This document shows positions 48,101-59,000 of a stretch of DNA of 64,000 nucleotides, piece after piece (position 1 is the first letter of the stretch; the number at the start of each line of letters is the position of its first letter). A program made the position numbers and the translations under genes. The notes beneath the pieces were generated by a model, which ran no database searches, was not told the DNA's origin, and worked only from the letters and a program-made list of their open reading frames with translations. The DNA is from Asterochloris sp. CNOR1 (taxonomy: Eukaryota; Chlorophyta; Trebouxiophyceae; Trebouxiales; Trebouxiaceae), in assembly GCA_963969365.1 (NCBI GenBank), contig OZ017760.1, positions 1,178,001-1,242,000 of the forward strand. Direction: 5' to 3'.

Positions 48101-51100
48101 ACCTGCCCCGCTCAGGAGGCACTTAGCACTCCAGGGCACCAGTGAATGAACTCTTGCAGTCCCGCCTGCTGGCATTAACCGCAGGCTACAATCTGCTCCC
48201 TGTCATCCCATGTGCATGACACCACAGTGGTCTGCTGCAAATCTATCTTGAGCCTGTTCTTTCTTTGTCTGCAGGGGCATGGTGGAGTCTGCCTTCGAGT
48301 TTGCCAACGTCTGTCGCGAGGCCGACTTCCACAACTTCCTGTTCTCCATGAAGGCCAGCAACCCGCTGGTCATGGTGCAGGCCTACAGGCTGCTGGCAGA
48401 GGAGATGTACCACAATGGATGGGACTACCCCATGCACCTGGGGGTCACAGAGGTGAGCTGTGCTGGAGTTGCAGCGCGGACCAGCTTGGGCAAACTTGTG
48501 GTGCGGGGTAGGGATGTGGCTTGGGTCAGAACCAACAACAGCGTTCATCAAGTGCCCCTCTGCCTGCTGACTGACTTAAGGGATGGCCGCGCTATGTCCT
48601 GCACTTGGGGGGTTCACAGAGGCGGGCTTTGGTGGTAACATAGAGTTCTGTGCAATTCAAAACCGCCGCAAGTCAAAGAGTTCCTACAGACCGGAAATCA
48701 GTGTGGTTCGTAGCGCAGGGCAGGGCTGCTTGGTTTCCAGGCTTCTCTCTGAAATAGGCAGGACAGGGTGAGACACAGGAGGTGCAACTACCCAATGGAG
48801 GGGTGGACATGATTGAGAACCTGTCTCTCCTTGCCACACAGAGCTGGCTCTAGACAACAGTCTGTCTGGCCAGCAGGCAGAGACTAAAGTGGATGGGGGC
48901 TCAGGCCCCACTGTGCATGTGACTGACAACCATGGGGAGGAAGGGAGCTGCGCCGTCCATGCTTCTTCCCGCAGCCTCTACCTCCTGTGCTGCAGGCCGT
49001 GCAGAACATCAGGGGATGTTGTGCAATGCCAAGCAGGGCCTGCAGCTTGGACAAAGCCATCTGCTGCGGACTGGTGTGGGTCAGAATCCTGTGCTGGAGG
49101 TCTGCAGGCTGTGCAGACCAGCAGCGGAGGGTTTTGGCAAAGCCAGATGGAGCCTTGTCCAGACAACTCATGCTGAGGCAACACCCCCGCTGCAGGCTGG
49201 AGAGGGGGAGGATGGCAGGCTGAAGAGCGCCATTGGCATTGGCTCCCTGTTGATGGACGGGCTGGGTGATACTATCAGAGTGTCACTGACAGAAGACCCC
49301 GAGTACGAGATTGAGCCCTGCCGGTGAGCTGCAGCACTCATGGTGCCAAGTGGGTGCTGGACAGTGTCAGCACTGCTGGTGCGAGGCAGTCCTGCCAATG
49401 AAGCTGGCTGCTGCCCACTGCGCCCTCGAGTGCGCCACGGCACCCACTCCGTGCTGGAAACCAGGCCGGGCTGGGGATGCAGCAGACTGTTTGTGTAGCC
49501 GCAGCAGCTGCTAACTGGTGTGTCTGTTGGCGTGACCTGCTGTTGGCCTGGCTGGGTGGTTGCAGGGCCAGGTGGGGATGGTGCAGGCAGTGCCTCCTTG
49601 CACTGGTGCGGCCAATGCAGTGCTAATGGTGTGCCCTTGGTGCTTGGACAACCCTGCTTGCTTCCTGGGCCCTGTGAAAGCTGCTGGCGCCTGCAACAGC
49701 ATCTGCCATGTGTAGTGGATGGAGCATGACAGCTGGATGCATGATGGGCGCAAGATGGGTCTGCCTGCCACAGGTACCTCACATGGATCTGCCCCTTGCA
49801 GGCAGCTGGCAAACCTGGGGAGCACAGCCCGCCAGCAGCAGTGGGGCATTCAGCCCTTCGACGAGCGGCATAGGGACAGCCACAGCTTTGCGCGCCGTAC
49901 TGGGCGGCTGCCAGAGCAGAGGGAGGAGGACTCAGTAGACTACAGGGGCCTGCTCCACAGGGATGGCACCGTGCTGTCGCTGGTGACCCTGGAGGTGAGG
50001 AAGTGTGCCCCTGAGGAGGATCCTTGCAGTTTTGAACATGGTTGTCGCTATGACAATGGATGCGAGGGGGAGTGCCAGATTGCAGCTGATTGTCTTGGGT
50101 CTGTCTTTCACCACAAGGACCCTTGCAACACGGGAGCTGCTGTGGTCAGATTGCAACCATGCTGCTGCCCGTGAACCTGGAGGTGATAGGCTGCTCGCTA
50201 AAGGGCATTCATAAGGAACTACGCAGGCCGCTTGAGATGAGGGGTGGCCCTTCTTGTCTGTGGTGCTGCAATGATCGGACCCTGTCACTGGGAATCGCTC
50301 TTGGAAGCTGTTAAGATCTCAGCTGCCGCCCTTGGAGTCGTTTGTTGGAGATCTGGGCATGTAGCCAGATGAGGGCATGTAGCCAGATGGGAGGTCAACG
50401 CAAGGTGCAGATATTGTCCTTTGCAGGGTCAAAGCTGCCGCTTCATGGAGATGGGTGCCCAGACAAGCAGGCAGCATGCTGATGCTGTTGAAGCCACTAC
50501 CTGCGGCATCAAAGCAGTGCCTGCAGTTCATCAGCAACTGCACATTCTGGAGTGCTTCTGGCACTTTGAGGCTAATTGCAAGCACAGAACAGCTGGAGAA
50601 GAGTGAACTGCATGTGCCACCATAGGCAACGCTTGCACCGCCAACTTCAAGGTCCTTCCTTGTCTGTGCAGGACCTCAAAACGCCGGAGCAGCTGTACCG
50701 CAAGCTTGGCTGCAAGCTGGCTGTGGGGATGCCCTTCAAGGACATTGCAACCTCAGACACCCTGTACCTGCCCAGGTTGCCGCCGGCAGACGACAAGGAG
50801 GCTCGCAGAGCGCTTATCCGCCTGCAGGTGGGCCGGCAGCACAACCCAAGTGCTTGTGAAGGACCAGCCAACGTGCTATGTGCTGTCTGGCTGACGTCTG
50901 GGCTGACCGGGGTGCCAGCAAGGGGGACATATCTGTGTTGTACCACTGCAGCACCGCCGCAGGTGGGCATGAATTTCCTGCCAGCTGGTGCGCTCACTCA
51001 TGTGACAGCCAGTGCCTGGGTTGGCCTCCATAACAATTTCCTTGCTGCAATACAGCATGGTAGACAGCCAGCAGGCTTGGCTACCTGCTTTTGTGGCTTG

Positions 51101-53906
51101 CAGGTGCTGCTCGGAACTTGGAGGGCTTGTTGATGCACTGTGATCGTGACAGCTTGCAGGCATGCCTTTCCTGGCCCGCACCTACCAAACCAGCTTGCAG
51201 GACACAACTGGCAGCCATCTGCTGCTCTCTTTAGCTTGTCTTGATGCCTCTGCACTGCTCTGTGCATGCCAGCATTGCCTGACAGATTGTGATTACCTGC
51301 CGTTTGCTCCACCCTGCAGGAAGTGGGGGTTCATGTCATTGCCCCGGCGGAGGAGTTGGCCCGGAACCCCTTCCCTCACGCAGTGGCTATGGTGCCGCTG
51401 CGGGACGCAGTCGCAGCAGGCAGCAATGGTGGCCTGCACCTCCCAGAGGGCGTAGGCCGCATGGTGGTGCTGATTGATGGCACAGAGTCAGACGAGGAGG
51501 TAGATGCTTTGAAGGTGAGCCTGGATGCATGCAAGCAGCCATAAGCTGCGCATGCCTTCTGCTGTTGCAAAAATTGATGCTGCATATGCATTATTTGAGT
51601 TGTTGTCACTGCTGGGTGAAAAGCAATGCTCACGTGCAAGCTGACCAAGATTACACTGCCTAACAGCATGTGCTGCTGTGCATTTTTTTACACCTTGTGC
51701 GAACTGACCATCAGCAGGGAGGCTGAGGCAGCCATACATGTGCTGTGCAGAGAACTGATGCCGTGTTTGCTCTTCTGAACATCAAGGAGGGCGTCAGTCG
51801 AGTCCACGCCAGCCGCCGCATTTTTGAGCTCTTGCAGCGGCAGAACAATGACATCGCAGTCATCCACCACCGCACGTAAGCATGTAACCCACTACCTGCT
51901 CAGGCTTGTATCCTGCAGCTGTCAAGACCAGTCAGCTGCCTGTGAGCTGCTGCCCAGCAGCATGACTACTGAGAGACGTGCCAGCTGCTGCCGTGCATGT
52001 GCCACATGTGGCTGAGGCGGAGAGGTGTTGCTCTGCCTCTGAGGTGCACCTGGCTGCCTAGGCTGGCATCCAAGCTTGAGCCCAGACACGGCAGCAGGAG
52101 GCCTCACAGCCACCCCTGCTGATGCCTCGTCCTCCTGACACTCGCAGAGACTCCAACAGTCATGACAGGCATCAGCAGGAGGCCAAGCATTCCGCAAAAC
52201 TGCCTTGTGCAGCACCTCAACCCAAACGCCTGAACTATTTGACCTCTGCATGACCCATGTGTGACTTTGTTTGACCCTCTGCTGCTCAAGCTTACAGGCG
52301 TCGGATGCGCATTGCTGACTGAGATGCCTGTGCAGGAGCTTCCCACCTCTCACTGGCCTCTCGCATCCCTTTGCAGGTACCCAGCAGATGCCAGCCTTGA
52401 CACCATCATCATGACAACTGGCACCGAGATGGGGGCCCTGCTGGTGGACGGCCTCGGGGACGGCGTCCTGGTCGAGTGTGCGGGGCAGGACCTGGGCACC
52501 CTGCGCAGCCTCAGCTTCAACCTGCTGCAGGGCAGCCGCATGCGCAACACCAAGACAGGTCAGCTGGACGACAGGCAGTGCATTCTGTGCTGCTTGAGGC
52601 TGCAGGCCCGCTGCATGCGCAACGCACCAAGACAGTCAGGAGACTGACGAGCTGCAGCTTGCTGCTTAGAAGGATGAGCTGCATGCGTCAAAGCAGCAGG
52701 GGCGCCTGGGGGCCTGGACTGTTCGTGATGCAAGAGCGTCGGGGGCTCTCTGCTGAGCAGAAGCGTGCAAGCTGAGCAATGTGCCGGCAGCTGCGGCCTG
52801 CACTGCTTCGTGCTGCCTGCACAGCTCACTAGCAAGCCCTCAGATGCCACTGCAGCAAACATGTCTTGCCCATGTTGCTGCGCTGTCAGGCTGGACTTGC
52901 AGCAGCCCTTCTGCCACTGCCCTGTAGATTATGTATCGTGTCCGTCCTGCGGGCGCACGCTTTTCGACCTCCAAGAGGTCACAGAGTCCATCAGGCAGCG
53001 TACTGGCCACCTTCCGGGTGAGATTTGCAGGCCTGCCAGGCTGCCGTCAGCCTTTGTGCTCCAAAGACAATGTGCTGGCTGTGTACCATACCATCTGAAA
53101 AGGCGGCCCAGTGAATGCTCCAATCTTTTTGGTTGTTGCATGCTTTACTTGCGCAGCACAGCCTTGCTTGCTGGCCTCCACCTTCCTGCACAGTCAGGTG
53201 TCATGCCGCCATCTGCTGTCGCTTTGCCCCCCTTGGAGAAAGTGCCATGCTGGCAATGGTTGCTGACCTGCTCAAAACAAAGACGTAGCGTGCTGGAAGT
53301 TTGAACATGGCCACGTCCCCCACAGGCTGCAAGCTAAATCAAAGCTGCCACTTCCACTACACACCCTAGATCCTGCTGCTGCCTTTGTGCAGGTGTATCC
53401 ATTGCCATTATGGGCTGCATTGTAAATGGGCCTGGCGAGATGGCTGATGCTGACTTTGGCTATGTTGGAGGGGCCCCCGGCAAGATTGACTTGTATGTTG
53501 GCAAGGAGGTTGTAAGGCGTGGCATCGCAATGGATGGAGCCACTGATGAGCTCATTGAGTTGATCAAGGTATGCTGTTGTGCAGGAGCACTGGCATGCTT
53601 GTTGTGACCTCAATTGGATGCTCAACACAGGCTTGTGCTGCAGTGCCTGTCTTTTTTATGTGCCTGCTCTTCTGTGGCCATAATTGGTAGCGGCACCCCA
53701 CCCTGCAGGCATCATTGCTCAAGTGACCATATGTGGATCTGTGTCCAGGCACTGCTGGCGGTGGTATGCGACTGTGCTGGTCATGGCATTGTTAGCTAAC
53801 CTTCTCCTGCATGCGGTGTGTGGTGCAGGAGCATGACAGATGGGTGGAGCCAGAGAGGGAGGAGGAGGAGCAGTCACAAGAGAGGCGTGAGCCAGTTGCA
53901 GTCTAG
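45101..53906 (+). CDS. HDS: 4-hydroxy-3-methylbut-2-enyl diphosphate synthase (HDS/IspG), plastid
   Basis: Iron-sulfur enzyme of the plastid MEP isoprenoid pathway; converts MEcPP to HMBPP. Sixteen exons: 45101-45169, 45298-45453, 45918-46010, 46576-46682, 46992-47172, 47752-47864, 48275-48452, 49196-49323, 49802-49994, 50672-50827, 51320-51514, 51751-51875, 52377-52558, 52928-53017, 53393-53568, 53829-53906. All phases agree, giving 739 aa, essentially the plant length (about 740). The N-terminus ([14 protein letters not shown]) looks like a chloroplast transit peptide. TIM barrel: [54 protein letters not shown]. The plant-specific insert follows from about residue 340. Cluster ligands: CPSCGR (Cys630, Cys633), GCIVNGPGE (Cys664, Glu671). 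Start chosen because ATG 45101 splices in frame and no earlier in-frame ATG exists. No key residue is missing. Confidence 0.97.
45985..46115 (+). repeat. Exon-edge echo, HDS exon 3 3' edge
   Basis: The exon 3 end GTGCAGGCCACCGTAGACCA with GGTGTGCC is echoed at about 46084 as GTGCAGGCCACTGTGGTGTG. Short and less certain than the others. Confidence 0.45.
48420..48636 (+). repeat. Exon-edge echo, HDS exon 7 3' edge
   Basis: The exon 7 end CACCTGGGGGTCACAGAGGT (about 48435) is echoed in the intron at about 48602 as CACTTGGGGGGTTCACAGAG. The copy replaces the GT donor with GC. Confidence 0.7.
49970..50190 (+). repeat. Exon-edge echo, HDS exon 9 3' edge
   Basis: The exon 9 end TGGTGACCCTGGAGGTGAGG (49981) is echoed at about 50170 as CCGTGAACCTGGAGGTGATA, each preceded by a GTGCTGTCGCT / ATGCTGCTGCC segment. 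Confidence 0.7.
52520..52700 (+). repeat. Exon-edge echo, HDS exon 13 3' edge
   Basis: The exon 13 end CGCATGCGCAACACCAAGAC with AGGT is echoed at about 52611-52637 as TGCATGCGCAACGCACCAAG with ACAGTCAGG. A weaker third copy lies near 52670-52700 (AGCTGCATGCGTCAAAGCAG). Confidence 0.75.
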
Positions 53907-56020
53907 TTTGACGTCACATCTTCCTGTCAGGCTCTGAATCGTGATGAATGGTCTGACTCAACTTTCCTTGATCCCTGTCTGAGGAGAGATATGCTCTGCA
54001 ACCACTTCACGTATTTCAGGCAGGCACACCGCTGCCCCACATCCAGACCACCCTTCTCTTCTGGCCCTTGTCGATTGGCAGCTTGCTGATCAACCTCAAG
54101 CAAGGGCCACATCAGAAGCATGCAGATCAATCCATTCTGCTGAAGCATCAGGTGGCCAAGCTCTGGGCTGCACACCAGTCGGCAGCAGGTGGGGTTGCAA
54201 TGAGGAATACATAAATCAGCAGCTGATCATGATGCTGGCCTTGTCTTGAGAGTGTGCTGACTCAGGGGAAGATTGCAGCATTGTTGACTTCTTGACTGCC
54301 ATTCATCATCAAAACACTAAGGCAGAGTTGGTGACCGGCATGCTGCCGCATGCCAGCCCCATGCCATTGTGCCGGTGTTGCATGCAGCCTTAGGCAAGGC
54401 AGACAAGTCAATGGGCACCCCTCACCACATGTTGATGCTTGCGGTATACAATTGGTGCCAGGTGTGATGACAGCCTCTGAACTGGTAGAGGAGCCAGACA
54501 TGCTCTGGCCTGCTGCACCTCAGGAGCACGCTGTAGCTTATAGAAGCTAGTCGTTGCCTCTGCAACGGCCTGATGAGCATTCTGTGATTTCAGGCAAAGG
54601 AGGCCTGGATGCCAAGCTTTGGCCCCGCAGCTCCAGGTTGCTCCTTGGACAAGGAGGTCTACTGTGCTGCCAGCACCTTTGCATGCTTCCCAGACTCTGT
54701 GCCTCAGTGTCATCTGTGCAAATCATATATGCAGGTGCAGGATCACATCTGGCATGCACTGGCACCACCAACAGCACGGACCAGGATTTGTGCGAATGCA
54801 GGCTTGACTTATGACTGTGTCAGAGTCTTGAATCATCCGGTTCAAAAAGCTTGTCGGGACATCGTCAGTCTGTTGCAACATGCAGAGCACCACTCCGGCG
54901 CCATCTGTCCTCAAAGAGTACAAGGCCACTCCCTGTTCATCACTATATTGAAACAGCCCTGCACTGCTGGCTAGGTTCACTCAGCACAGGGTGGGCTGCC
55001 AGAACAGTATGTGCACCACCTTCAGCAAAGGAGCTCCAGGCGCAGCAGTGGGTGCAGGCGTCTGCCTCTGCAAGATGTCAGCTCCTGTGATAACTCTTGC
55101 CATTGCTTGGCCCAATGCATGAAGGAGGCATGAAAGGCCACAAGCCTGTCTGCAATCACATGACACAACAAAGCATGCATAGGCCCCCCCAAGTCTGTGA
55201 TGGGACAATTTCCTCAGGTTGACTTAAACTTGGTAGCACACCATTCATTTTCGCTCAAGCATGATGCCTTGCAGGAAGTGGGCCAAAGCGTTGGACAGAC
55301 TAGCAGATGTGAGGCAGAATTCACTGGTGCAAGCTATGAAACCATCATACATTGTTCACTGAAACAAGGGGCTGGAGACCGAAGACTGTGCTATGCTGTT
55401 TATGCAGGCTTCAAAGTCATGTGCCAGACTGGTCTGAGCTTGCTGTGCATGGCTTAGCCATGCTTGATGGACCTGCATCTGTTTCAGGAGGCTCATTGCA
55501 TGTCCATTCGCTGTCTGAAAAAGATGGAGAAAACCCTCTGGCTGTCCAATGTCACCCTGCCCTTTGCTGGTCCCCGAAGTTATGTCTGACTTTGCTGAAC
55601 ATGAAGCATTGCTGATTGCTGAGAGGCTCATTCTCCGGGTAAGCGGGGCAGAGTTGGGCTGGCCAGCCAAGCTTGCCAGCTTCTTGTACTGCTTGGCTGC
55701 TGCTCTGATGTTTCCCGTTTCCCTGCAGCGCAAAGGCTGCTGGGTAGATCTGCAGTGCACCACTGCCTGCCCCGTGCTGGTAACAGGGAAGACCAGGACA
55801 GCCCACAGAAGATGACAGCAGTGACAACAGCTGACCAGCAGCATTGGGCCTGCAGATGGAGCATGGGCAGTGCTCACAGGTACATGCTGGTGCCTGCCAC
55901 CGCTGGCATGTATCTAGAGCGCGCCTGTGTGCTTGGAACCAGGCCAGCAGTTGGTGGCAGGACGGCGCCCACTGCTGCAGTACCCATCTGCTGGTGCCTG
56001 TCTCTTTGTGGTCCCAGCAC
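53907..56020. other. Convergent intergenic region with possible unrecognised exons
   Basis: About 2.1 kb between the HDS stop and the end of the minus-strand gene. It should include both 3' UTRs. Some plus-strand blocks look protein-like and are flanked by AG and GT: 54598-54735 (VPQCHLCKSYMQ), about 55490-55593 (RCLKKMEKTLWLSNVTLPF) and 55575-55638 (HEALLIAERLILR before GTAAGC). I could not join them in one frame or recognise a family. Confidence 0.3.
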
Positions 56021-59000
56021 TTACTTGTAAAGGCTCTGAATACTGATGCCGGCCTCGGCCAGCGCCTGCATCCCACCAGCGCTCACGCCGCTGGCTGCCA
56101 TCAGGGCTGCCTCCTCTGGCCTCAGTGCGGCCAGCCGCACCAGATTGGCCTGCCTCTCAGCCCCTGCAGCAGCCGTGTGCCAGCATCTGTCAGCAGCTGT
56201 CCTACCAGGCCCTGCAGGTATCAGCATCATCATACAGTGCAGCAGCTGTGCTGGCCTGCCTCCCAGCCCCTGCAGGGAGCTCAGTCAGCATAGCGTGGGA
56301 GCCTCAGTGAGGCCAGCCATGCTGCCCTGCCTCCTGGCACTTGCAGCAGCAGCACCTACAAGCAGCTGAGCTGGCCTCAGGATTGCCCGACAAACAGCGC
56401 CGGCAGACACTACCTGCCAGCGCTGCGGGTAGCCCCCTGTCGGCTACCTGTGTCAGCTTTAGTGACACCAGCTCACCCTTGCTGGCCAGAAAGTCAGGAT
56501 CAGCAGGGGTTCAGCACTCCTCAACAATGTTGCTGGCCTGAGCATGCCCAGCCGGACCTTGCTGGGATGCCTCCCACATCTGCTTGTGCAACCAGTCACC
56601 AAGACAGTGTGGTTCTCAACACTGCACACTGCCGCTGGCCTTCTCCGGCCAGCCTATCAAGGAGAGCTGGCCTGTCAGGTAAGGGCGTTGTGGTTGGTGA
56701 TTTTGCACTCAGCCAGAGCCCAGGCAGGCCCAGGCTCTCTCTCTCCTGCCACAAGAGCTCTTGTCGGGGGGGCCTGCCCCAGATAGCCACTCTGTCAGGT
56801 CAGAACATGCCCTCAGACAAATTCTGACAGAGGGCGGGAAGCCTGCAGGGCTGGTCCAGGCTGGAGAGAGAGGGCTGTGCAGCCTTCAAGCCCTCGGGAG
56901 CACCTGTCAGGCATGCACTTGTCGCGTGCAGCCTTGCAGTAGACATGCAGAGCATGGGCTGCACGTTGACCTCGACTCAGCCTCTGCAGTGCAGACTGCA
57001 AGGCACGGTGCCACACCGTTTTCACCTGACAGGGTATCTGCCTGCGGGACTGACAGGAAATGTGGCAGCTGCTGATTGACCCTGACACTCCAGTGCTTCT
57101 TGGCATATGCTCCTTGGCTGCCTACCAGCCTGTCAGGTCTGGTGACTTCATGCCCAAGCCCTCCCATCTGACACACTGAGCTGGCCTGGACAGGTTGCCG
57201 CCGGAAGACTGGGAGCTTTGGCGGCCAAAAGCGTGGGTGGTGCACAATGTTGATTTTGCCCTGAAGGGGCGTCTGTCTGCCTAGCCACAACACGGCAGCT
57301 CAGTGCTCTCACCTGCAAGGGGGGCCGTCCTTGTCAGGCTCCCCCGGCTGGACAGGGAGCTCTGCCGGCCGGACAGAGAGCTCTGCCGGCTGGTGAACGA
57401 GCCAGTTGTCTCGCCGCCCTCTTCACCAGCGCTGCCCCTGTGCTCAAGGCCCGACCAGATGCGAGACATGCTGGACTCCTGAGACTGCAGGCCTGTGCCA
57501 ACATCGTCCGACTTGGTGCTGTAGCTGTGCCCGGAGCTGCTGCGCCTGTAGTTGCTGCGCTGGCGCTTCATCACCATCTGCAGGCACATTACAGGCTGCA
57601 TCGCAACGCAGGTGAGGCCAAGCCATTTGGTGTGCCGGCGCTGCACCGCCCTTTCTCGGAAGCATCAACTCAATGCTAACTGCTGCGCCCTACATGACCG
57701 AGCTGGCAGTGCATTACCACTTTCAGGCCAGGCCAGCTCAAGGCCACCTGCAGGTCATGCAATCTAAGCAGGTCTATGAGTTAGTGCGCCAGTGAGCTGC
57801 CTGCAAAGCCTCAGATTCAGGCTTGCAAAGTCTCAAACCACACCATGTAGGCTGCCTGGCCAGGAGGTTTGGGGTGCACCCTGCTTCACTGCTCAGCACA
57901 AGCTGCGACTCATGAAAAGCCTGGCTTCCTGCAGGCGCCCACTGCAACAGACTGCCGGGCAGCTGGGCCCGTGCAGCCTGCTCTGCCCACACTGGACAGC
58001 CAGAGGTTGCACCACAGCTGAGCCTGGCCTTCACCATCAGAGCCACCATTCAGGGTTGGCTGGCTTCAACGGCTGGCTTGCTTTGTTGCCATACCTCAAC
58101 AGCCGACAGCAGCCTGTCATGCGCAGCCTGCTTCGGCTGGTGCCTCATGAGGGGCCCCAGATCAGATCCGCAAGCGACCAATCCCCGCGTTGGCATGTGT
58201 GCCACACCTCCACAGCTGTTTGCAACTGCTTCTGCGCAGCCTGCTGCTGCTGCGCCCTGATGCGCTGCCGCCCCTCGGCCGCCCCAAGGGTGCTGGTCAG
58301 GTCCTTCCAGGCGATGCGCGCCTTCTGCTTGCGCGCCGCCTCCAGCACTGTCTCCTGAGGGGTCTCCCCCGCCTCCCCAGCAGCCTCTGCAGCCACCACA
58401 CATGCACTGTCTGAAGTGGGCCGGGTGGCAGGATCCCCTGCACAGCCTGCTCTGACCTTGTGCCGCAGGCTCTGCAGCCGACCGACACAAACAGATTGCT
58501 GGACAGGCTCCAAGATGAAGCTGGCAGCACAACCTCCCTTAGTGCCCACAGCCGCGCACAACCACAGCACCTATACTCAAGTCTGGCCCAGATGCAGCTG
58601 TTGGCTGTCTGAGAAGTGCATCTGCCCACGTGCTGCTGTAGCCGCCCAGGACCCATGGCTGCCATTTGTGGGCAAGGGAGCTTCTCAAGGTTTGTGCTGT
58701 TGCGCAAGAGTCCCATCAGTACAGCATCATACCTAATGACTTGCGGGCCTGAACAACTCCCACAGCAACTTTCCATTTGGCTCGGACGCCGCTGGATGCC
58801 CCAGGCTCTTCCTTACGGCCTGCAAAGCAGTGCCAGCGTAACCTGGTTGCGCAGGGAATGCTTGTGGGCTGTGCGTTATTGGGCTGGCTCATGTCGTACG
58901 GCAGCTAAGTTGGCAGCTGCAGCTCGTCCAGCCCCTGTGCTGAGATCGAACGGTGCGCAAGCCTCAATGGAGCATCGAGGCACCTGCTGCGGACAGAGTC

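Noticed and set aside
55352-55877. Minus-strand open frame 55356-55877 as a protein
   Set aside because: No recognisable domain; it lies just downstream of the stop at 56021 and is more likely 3' UTR or chance.
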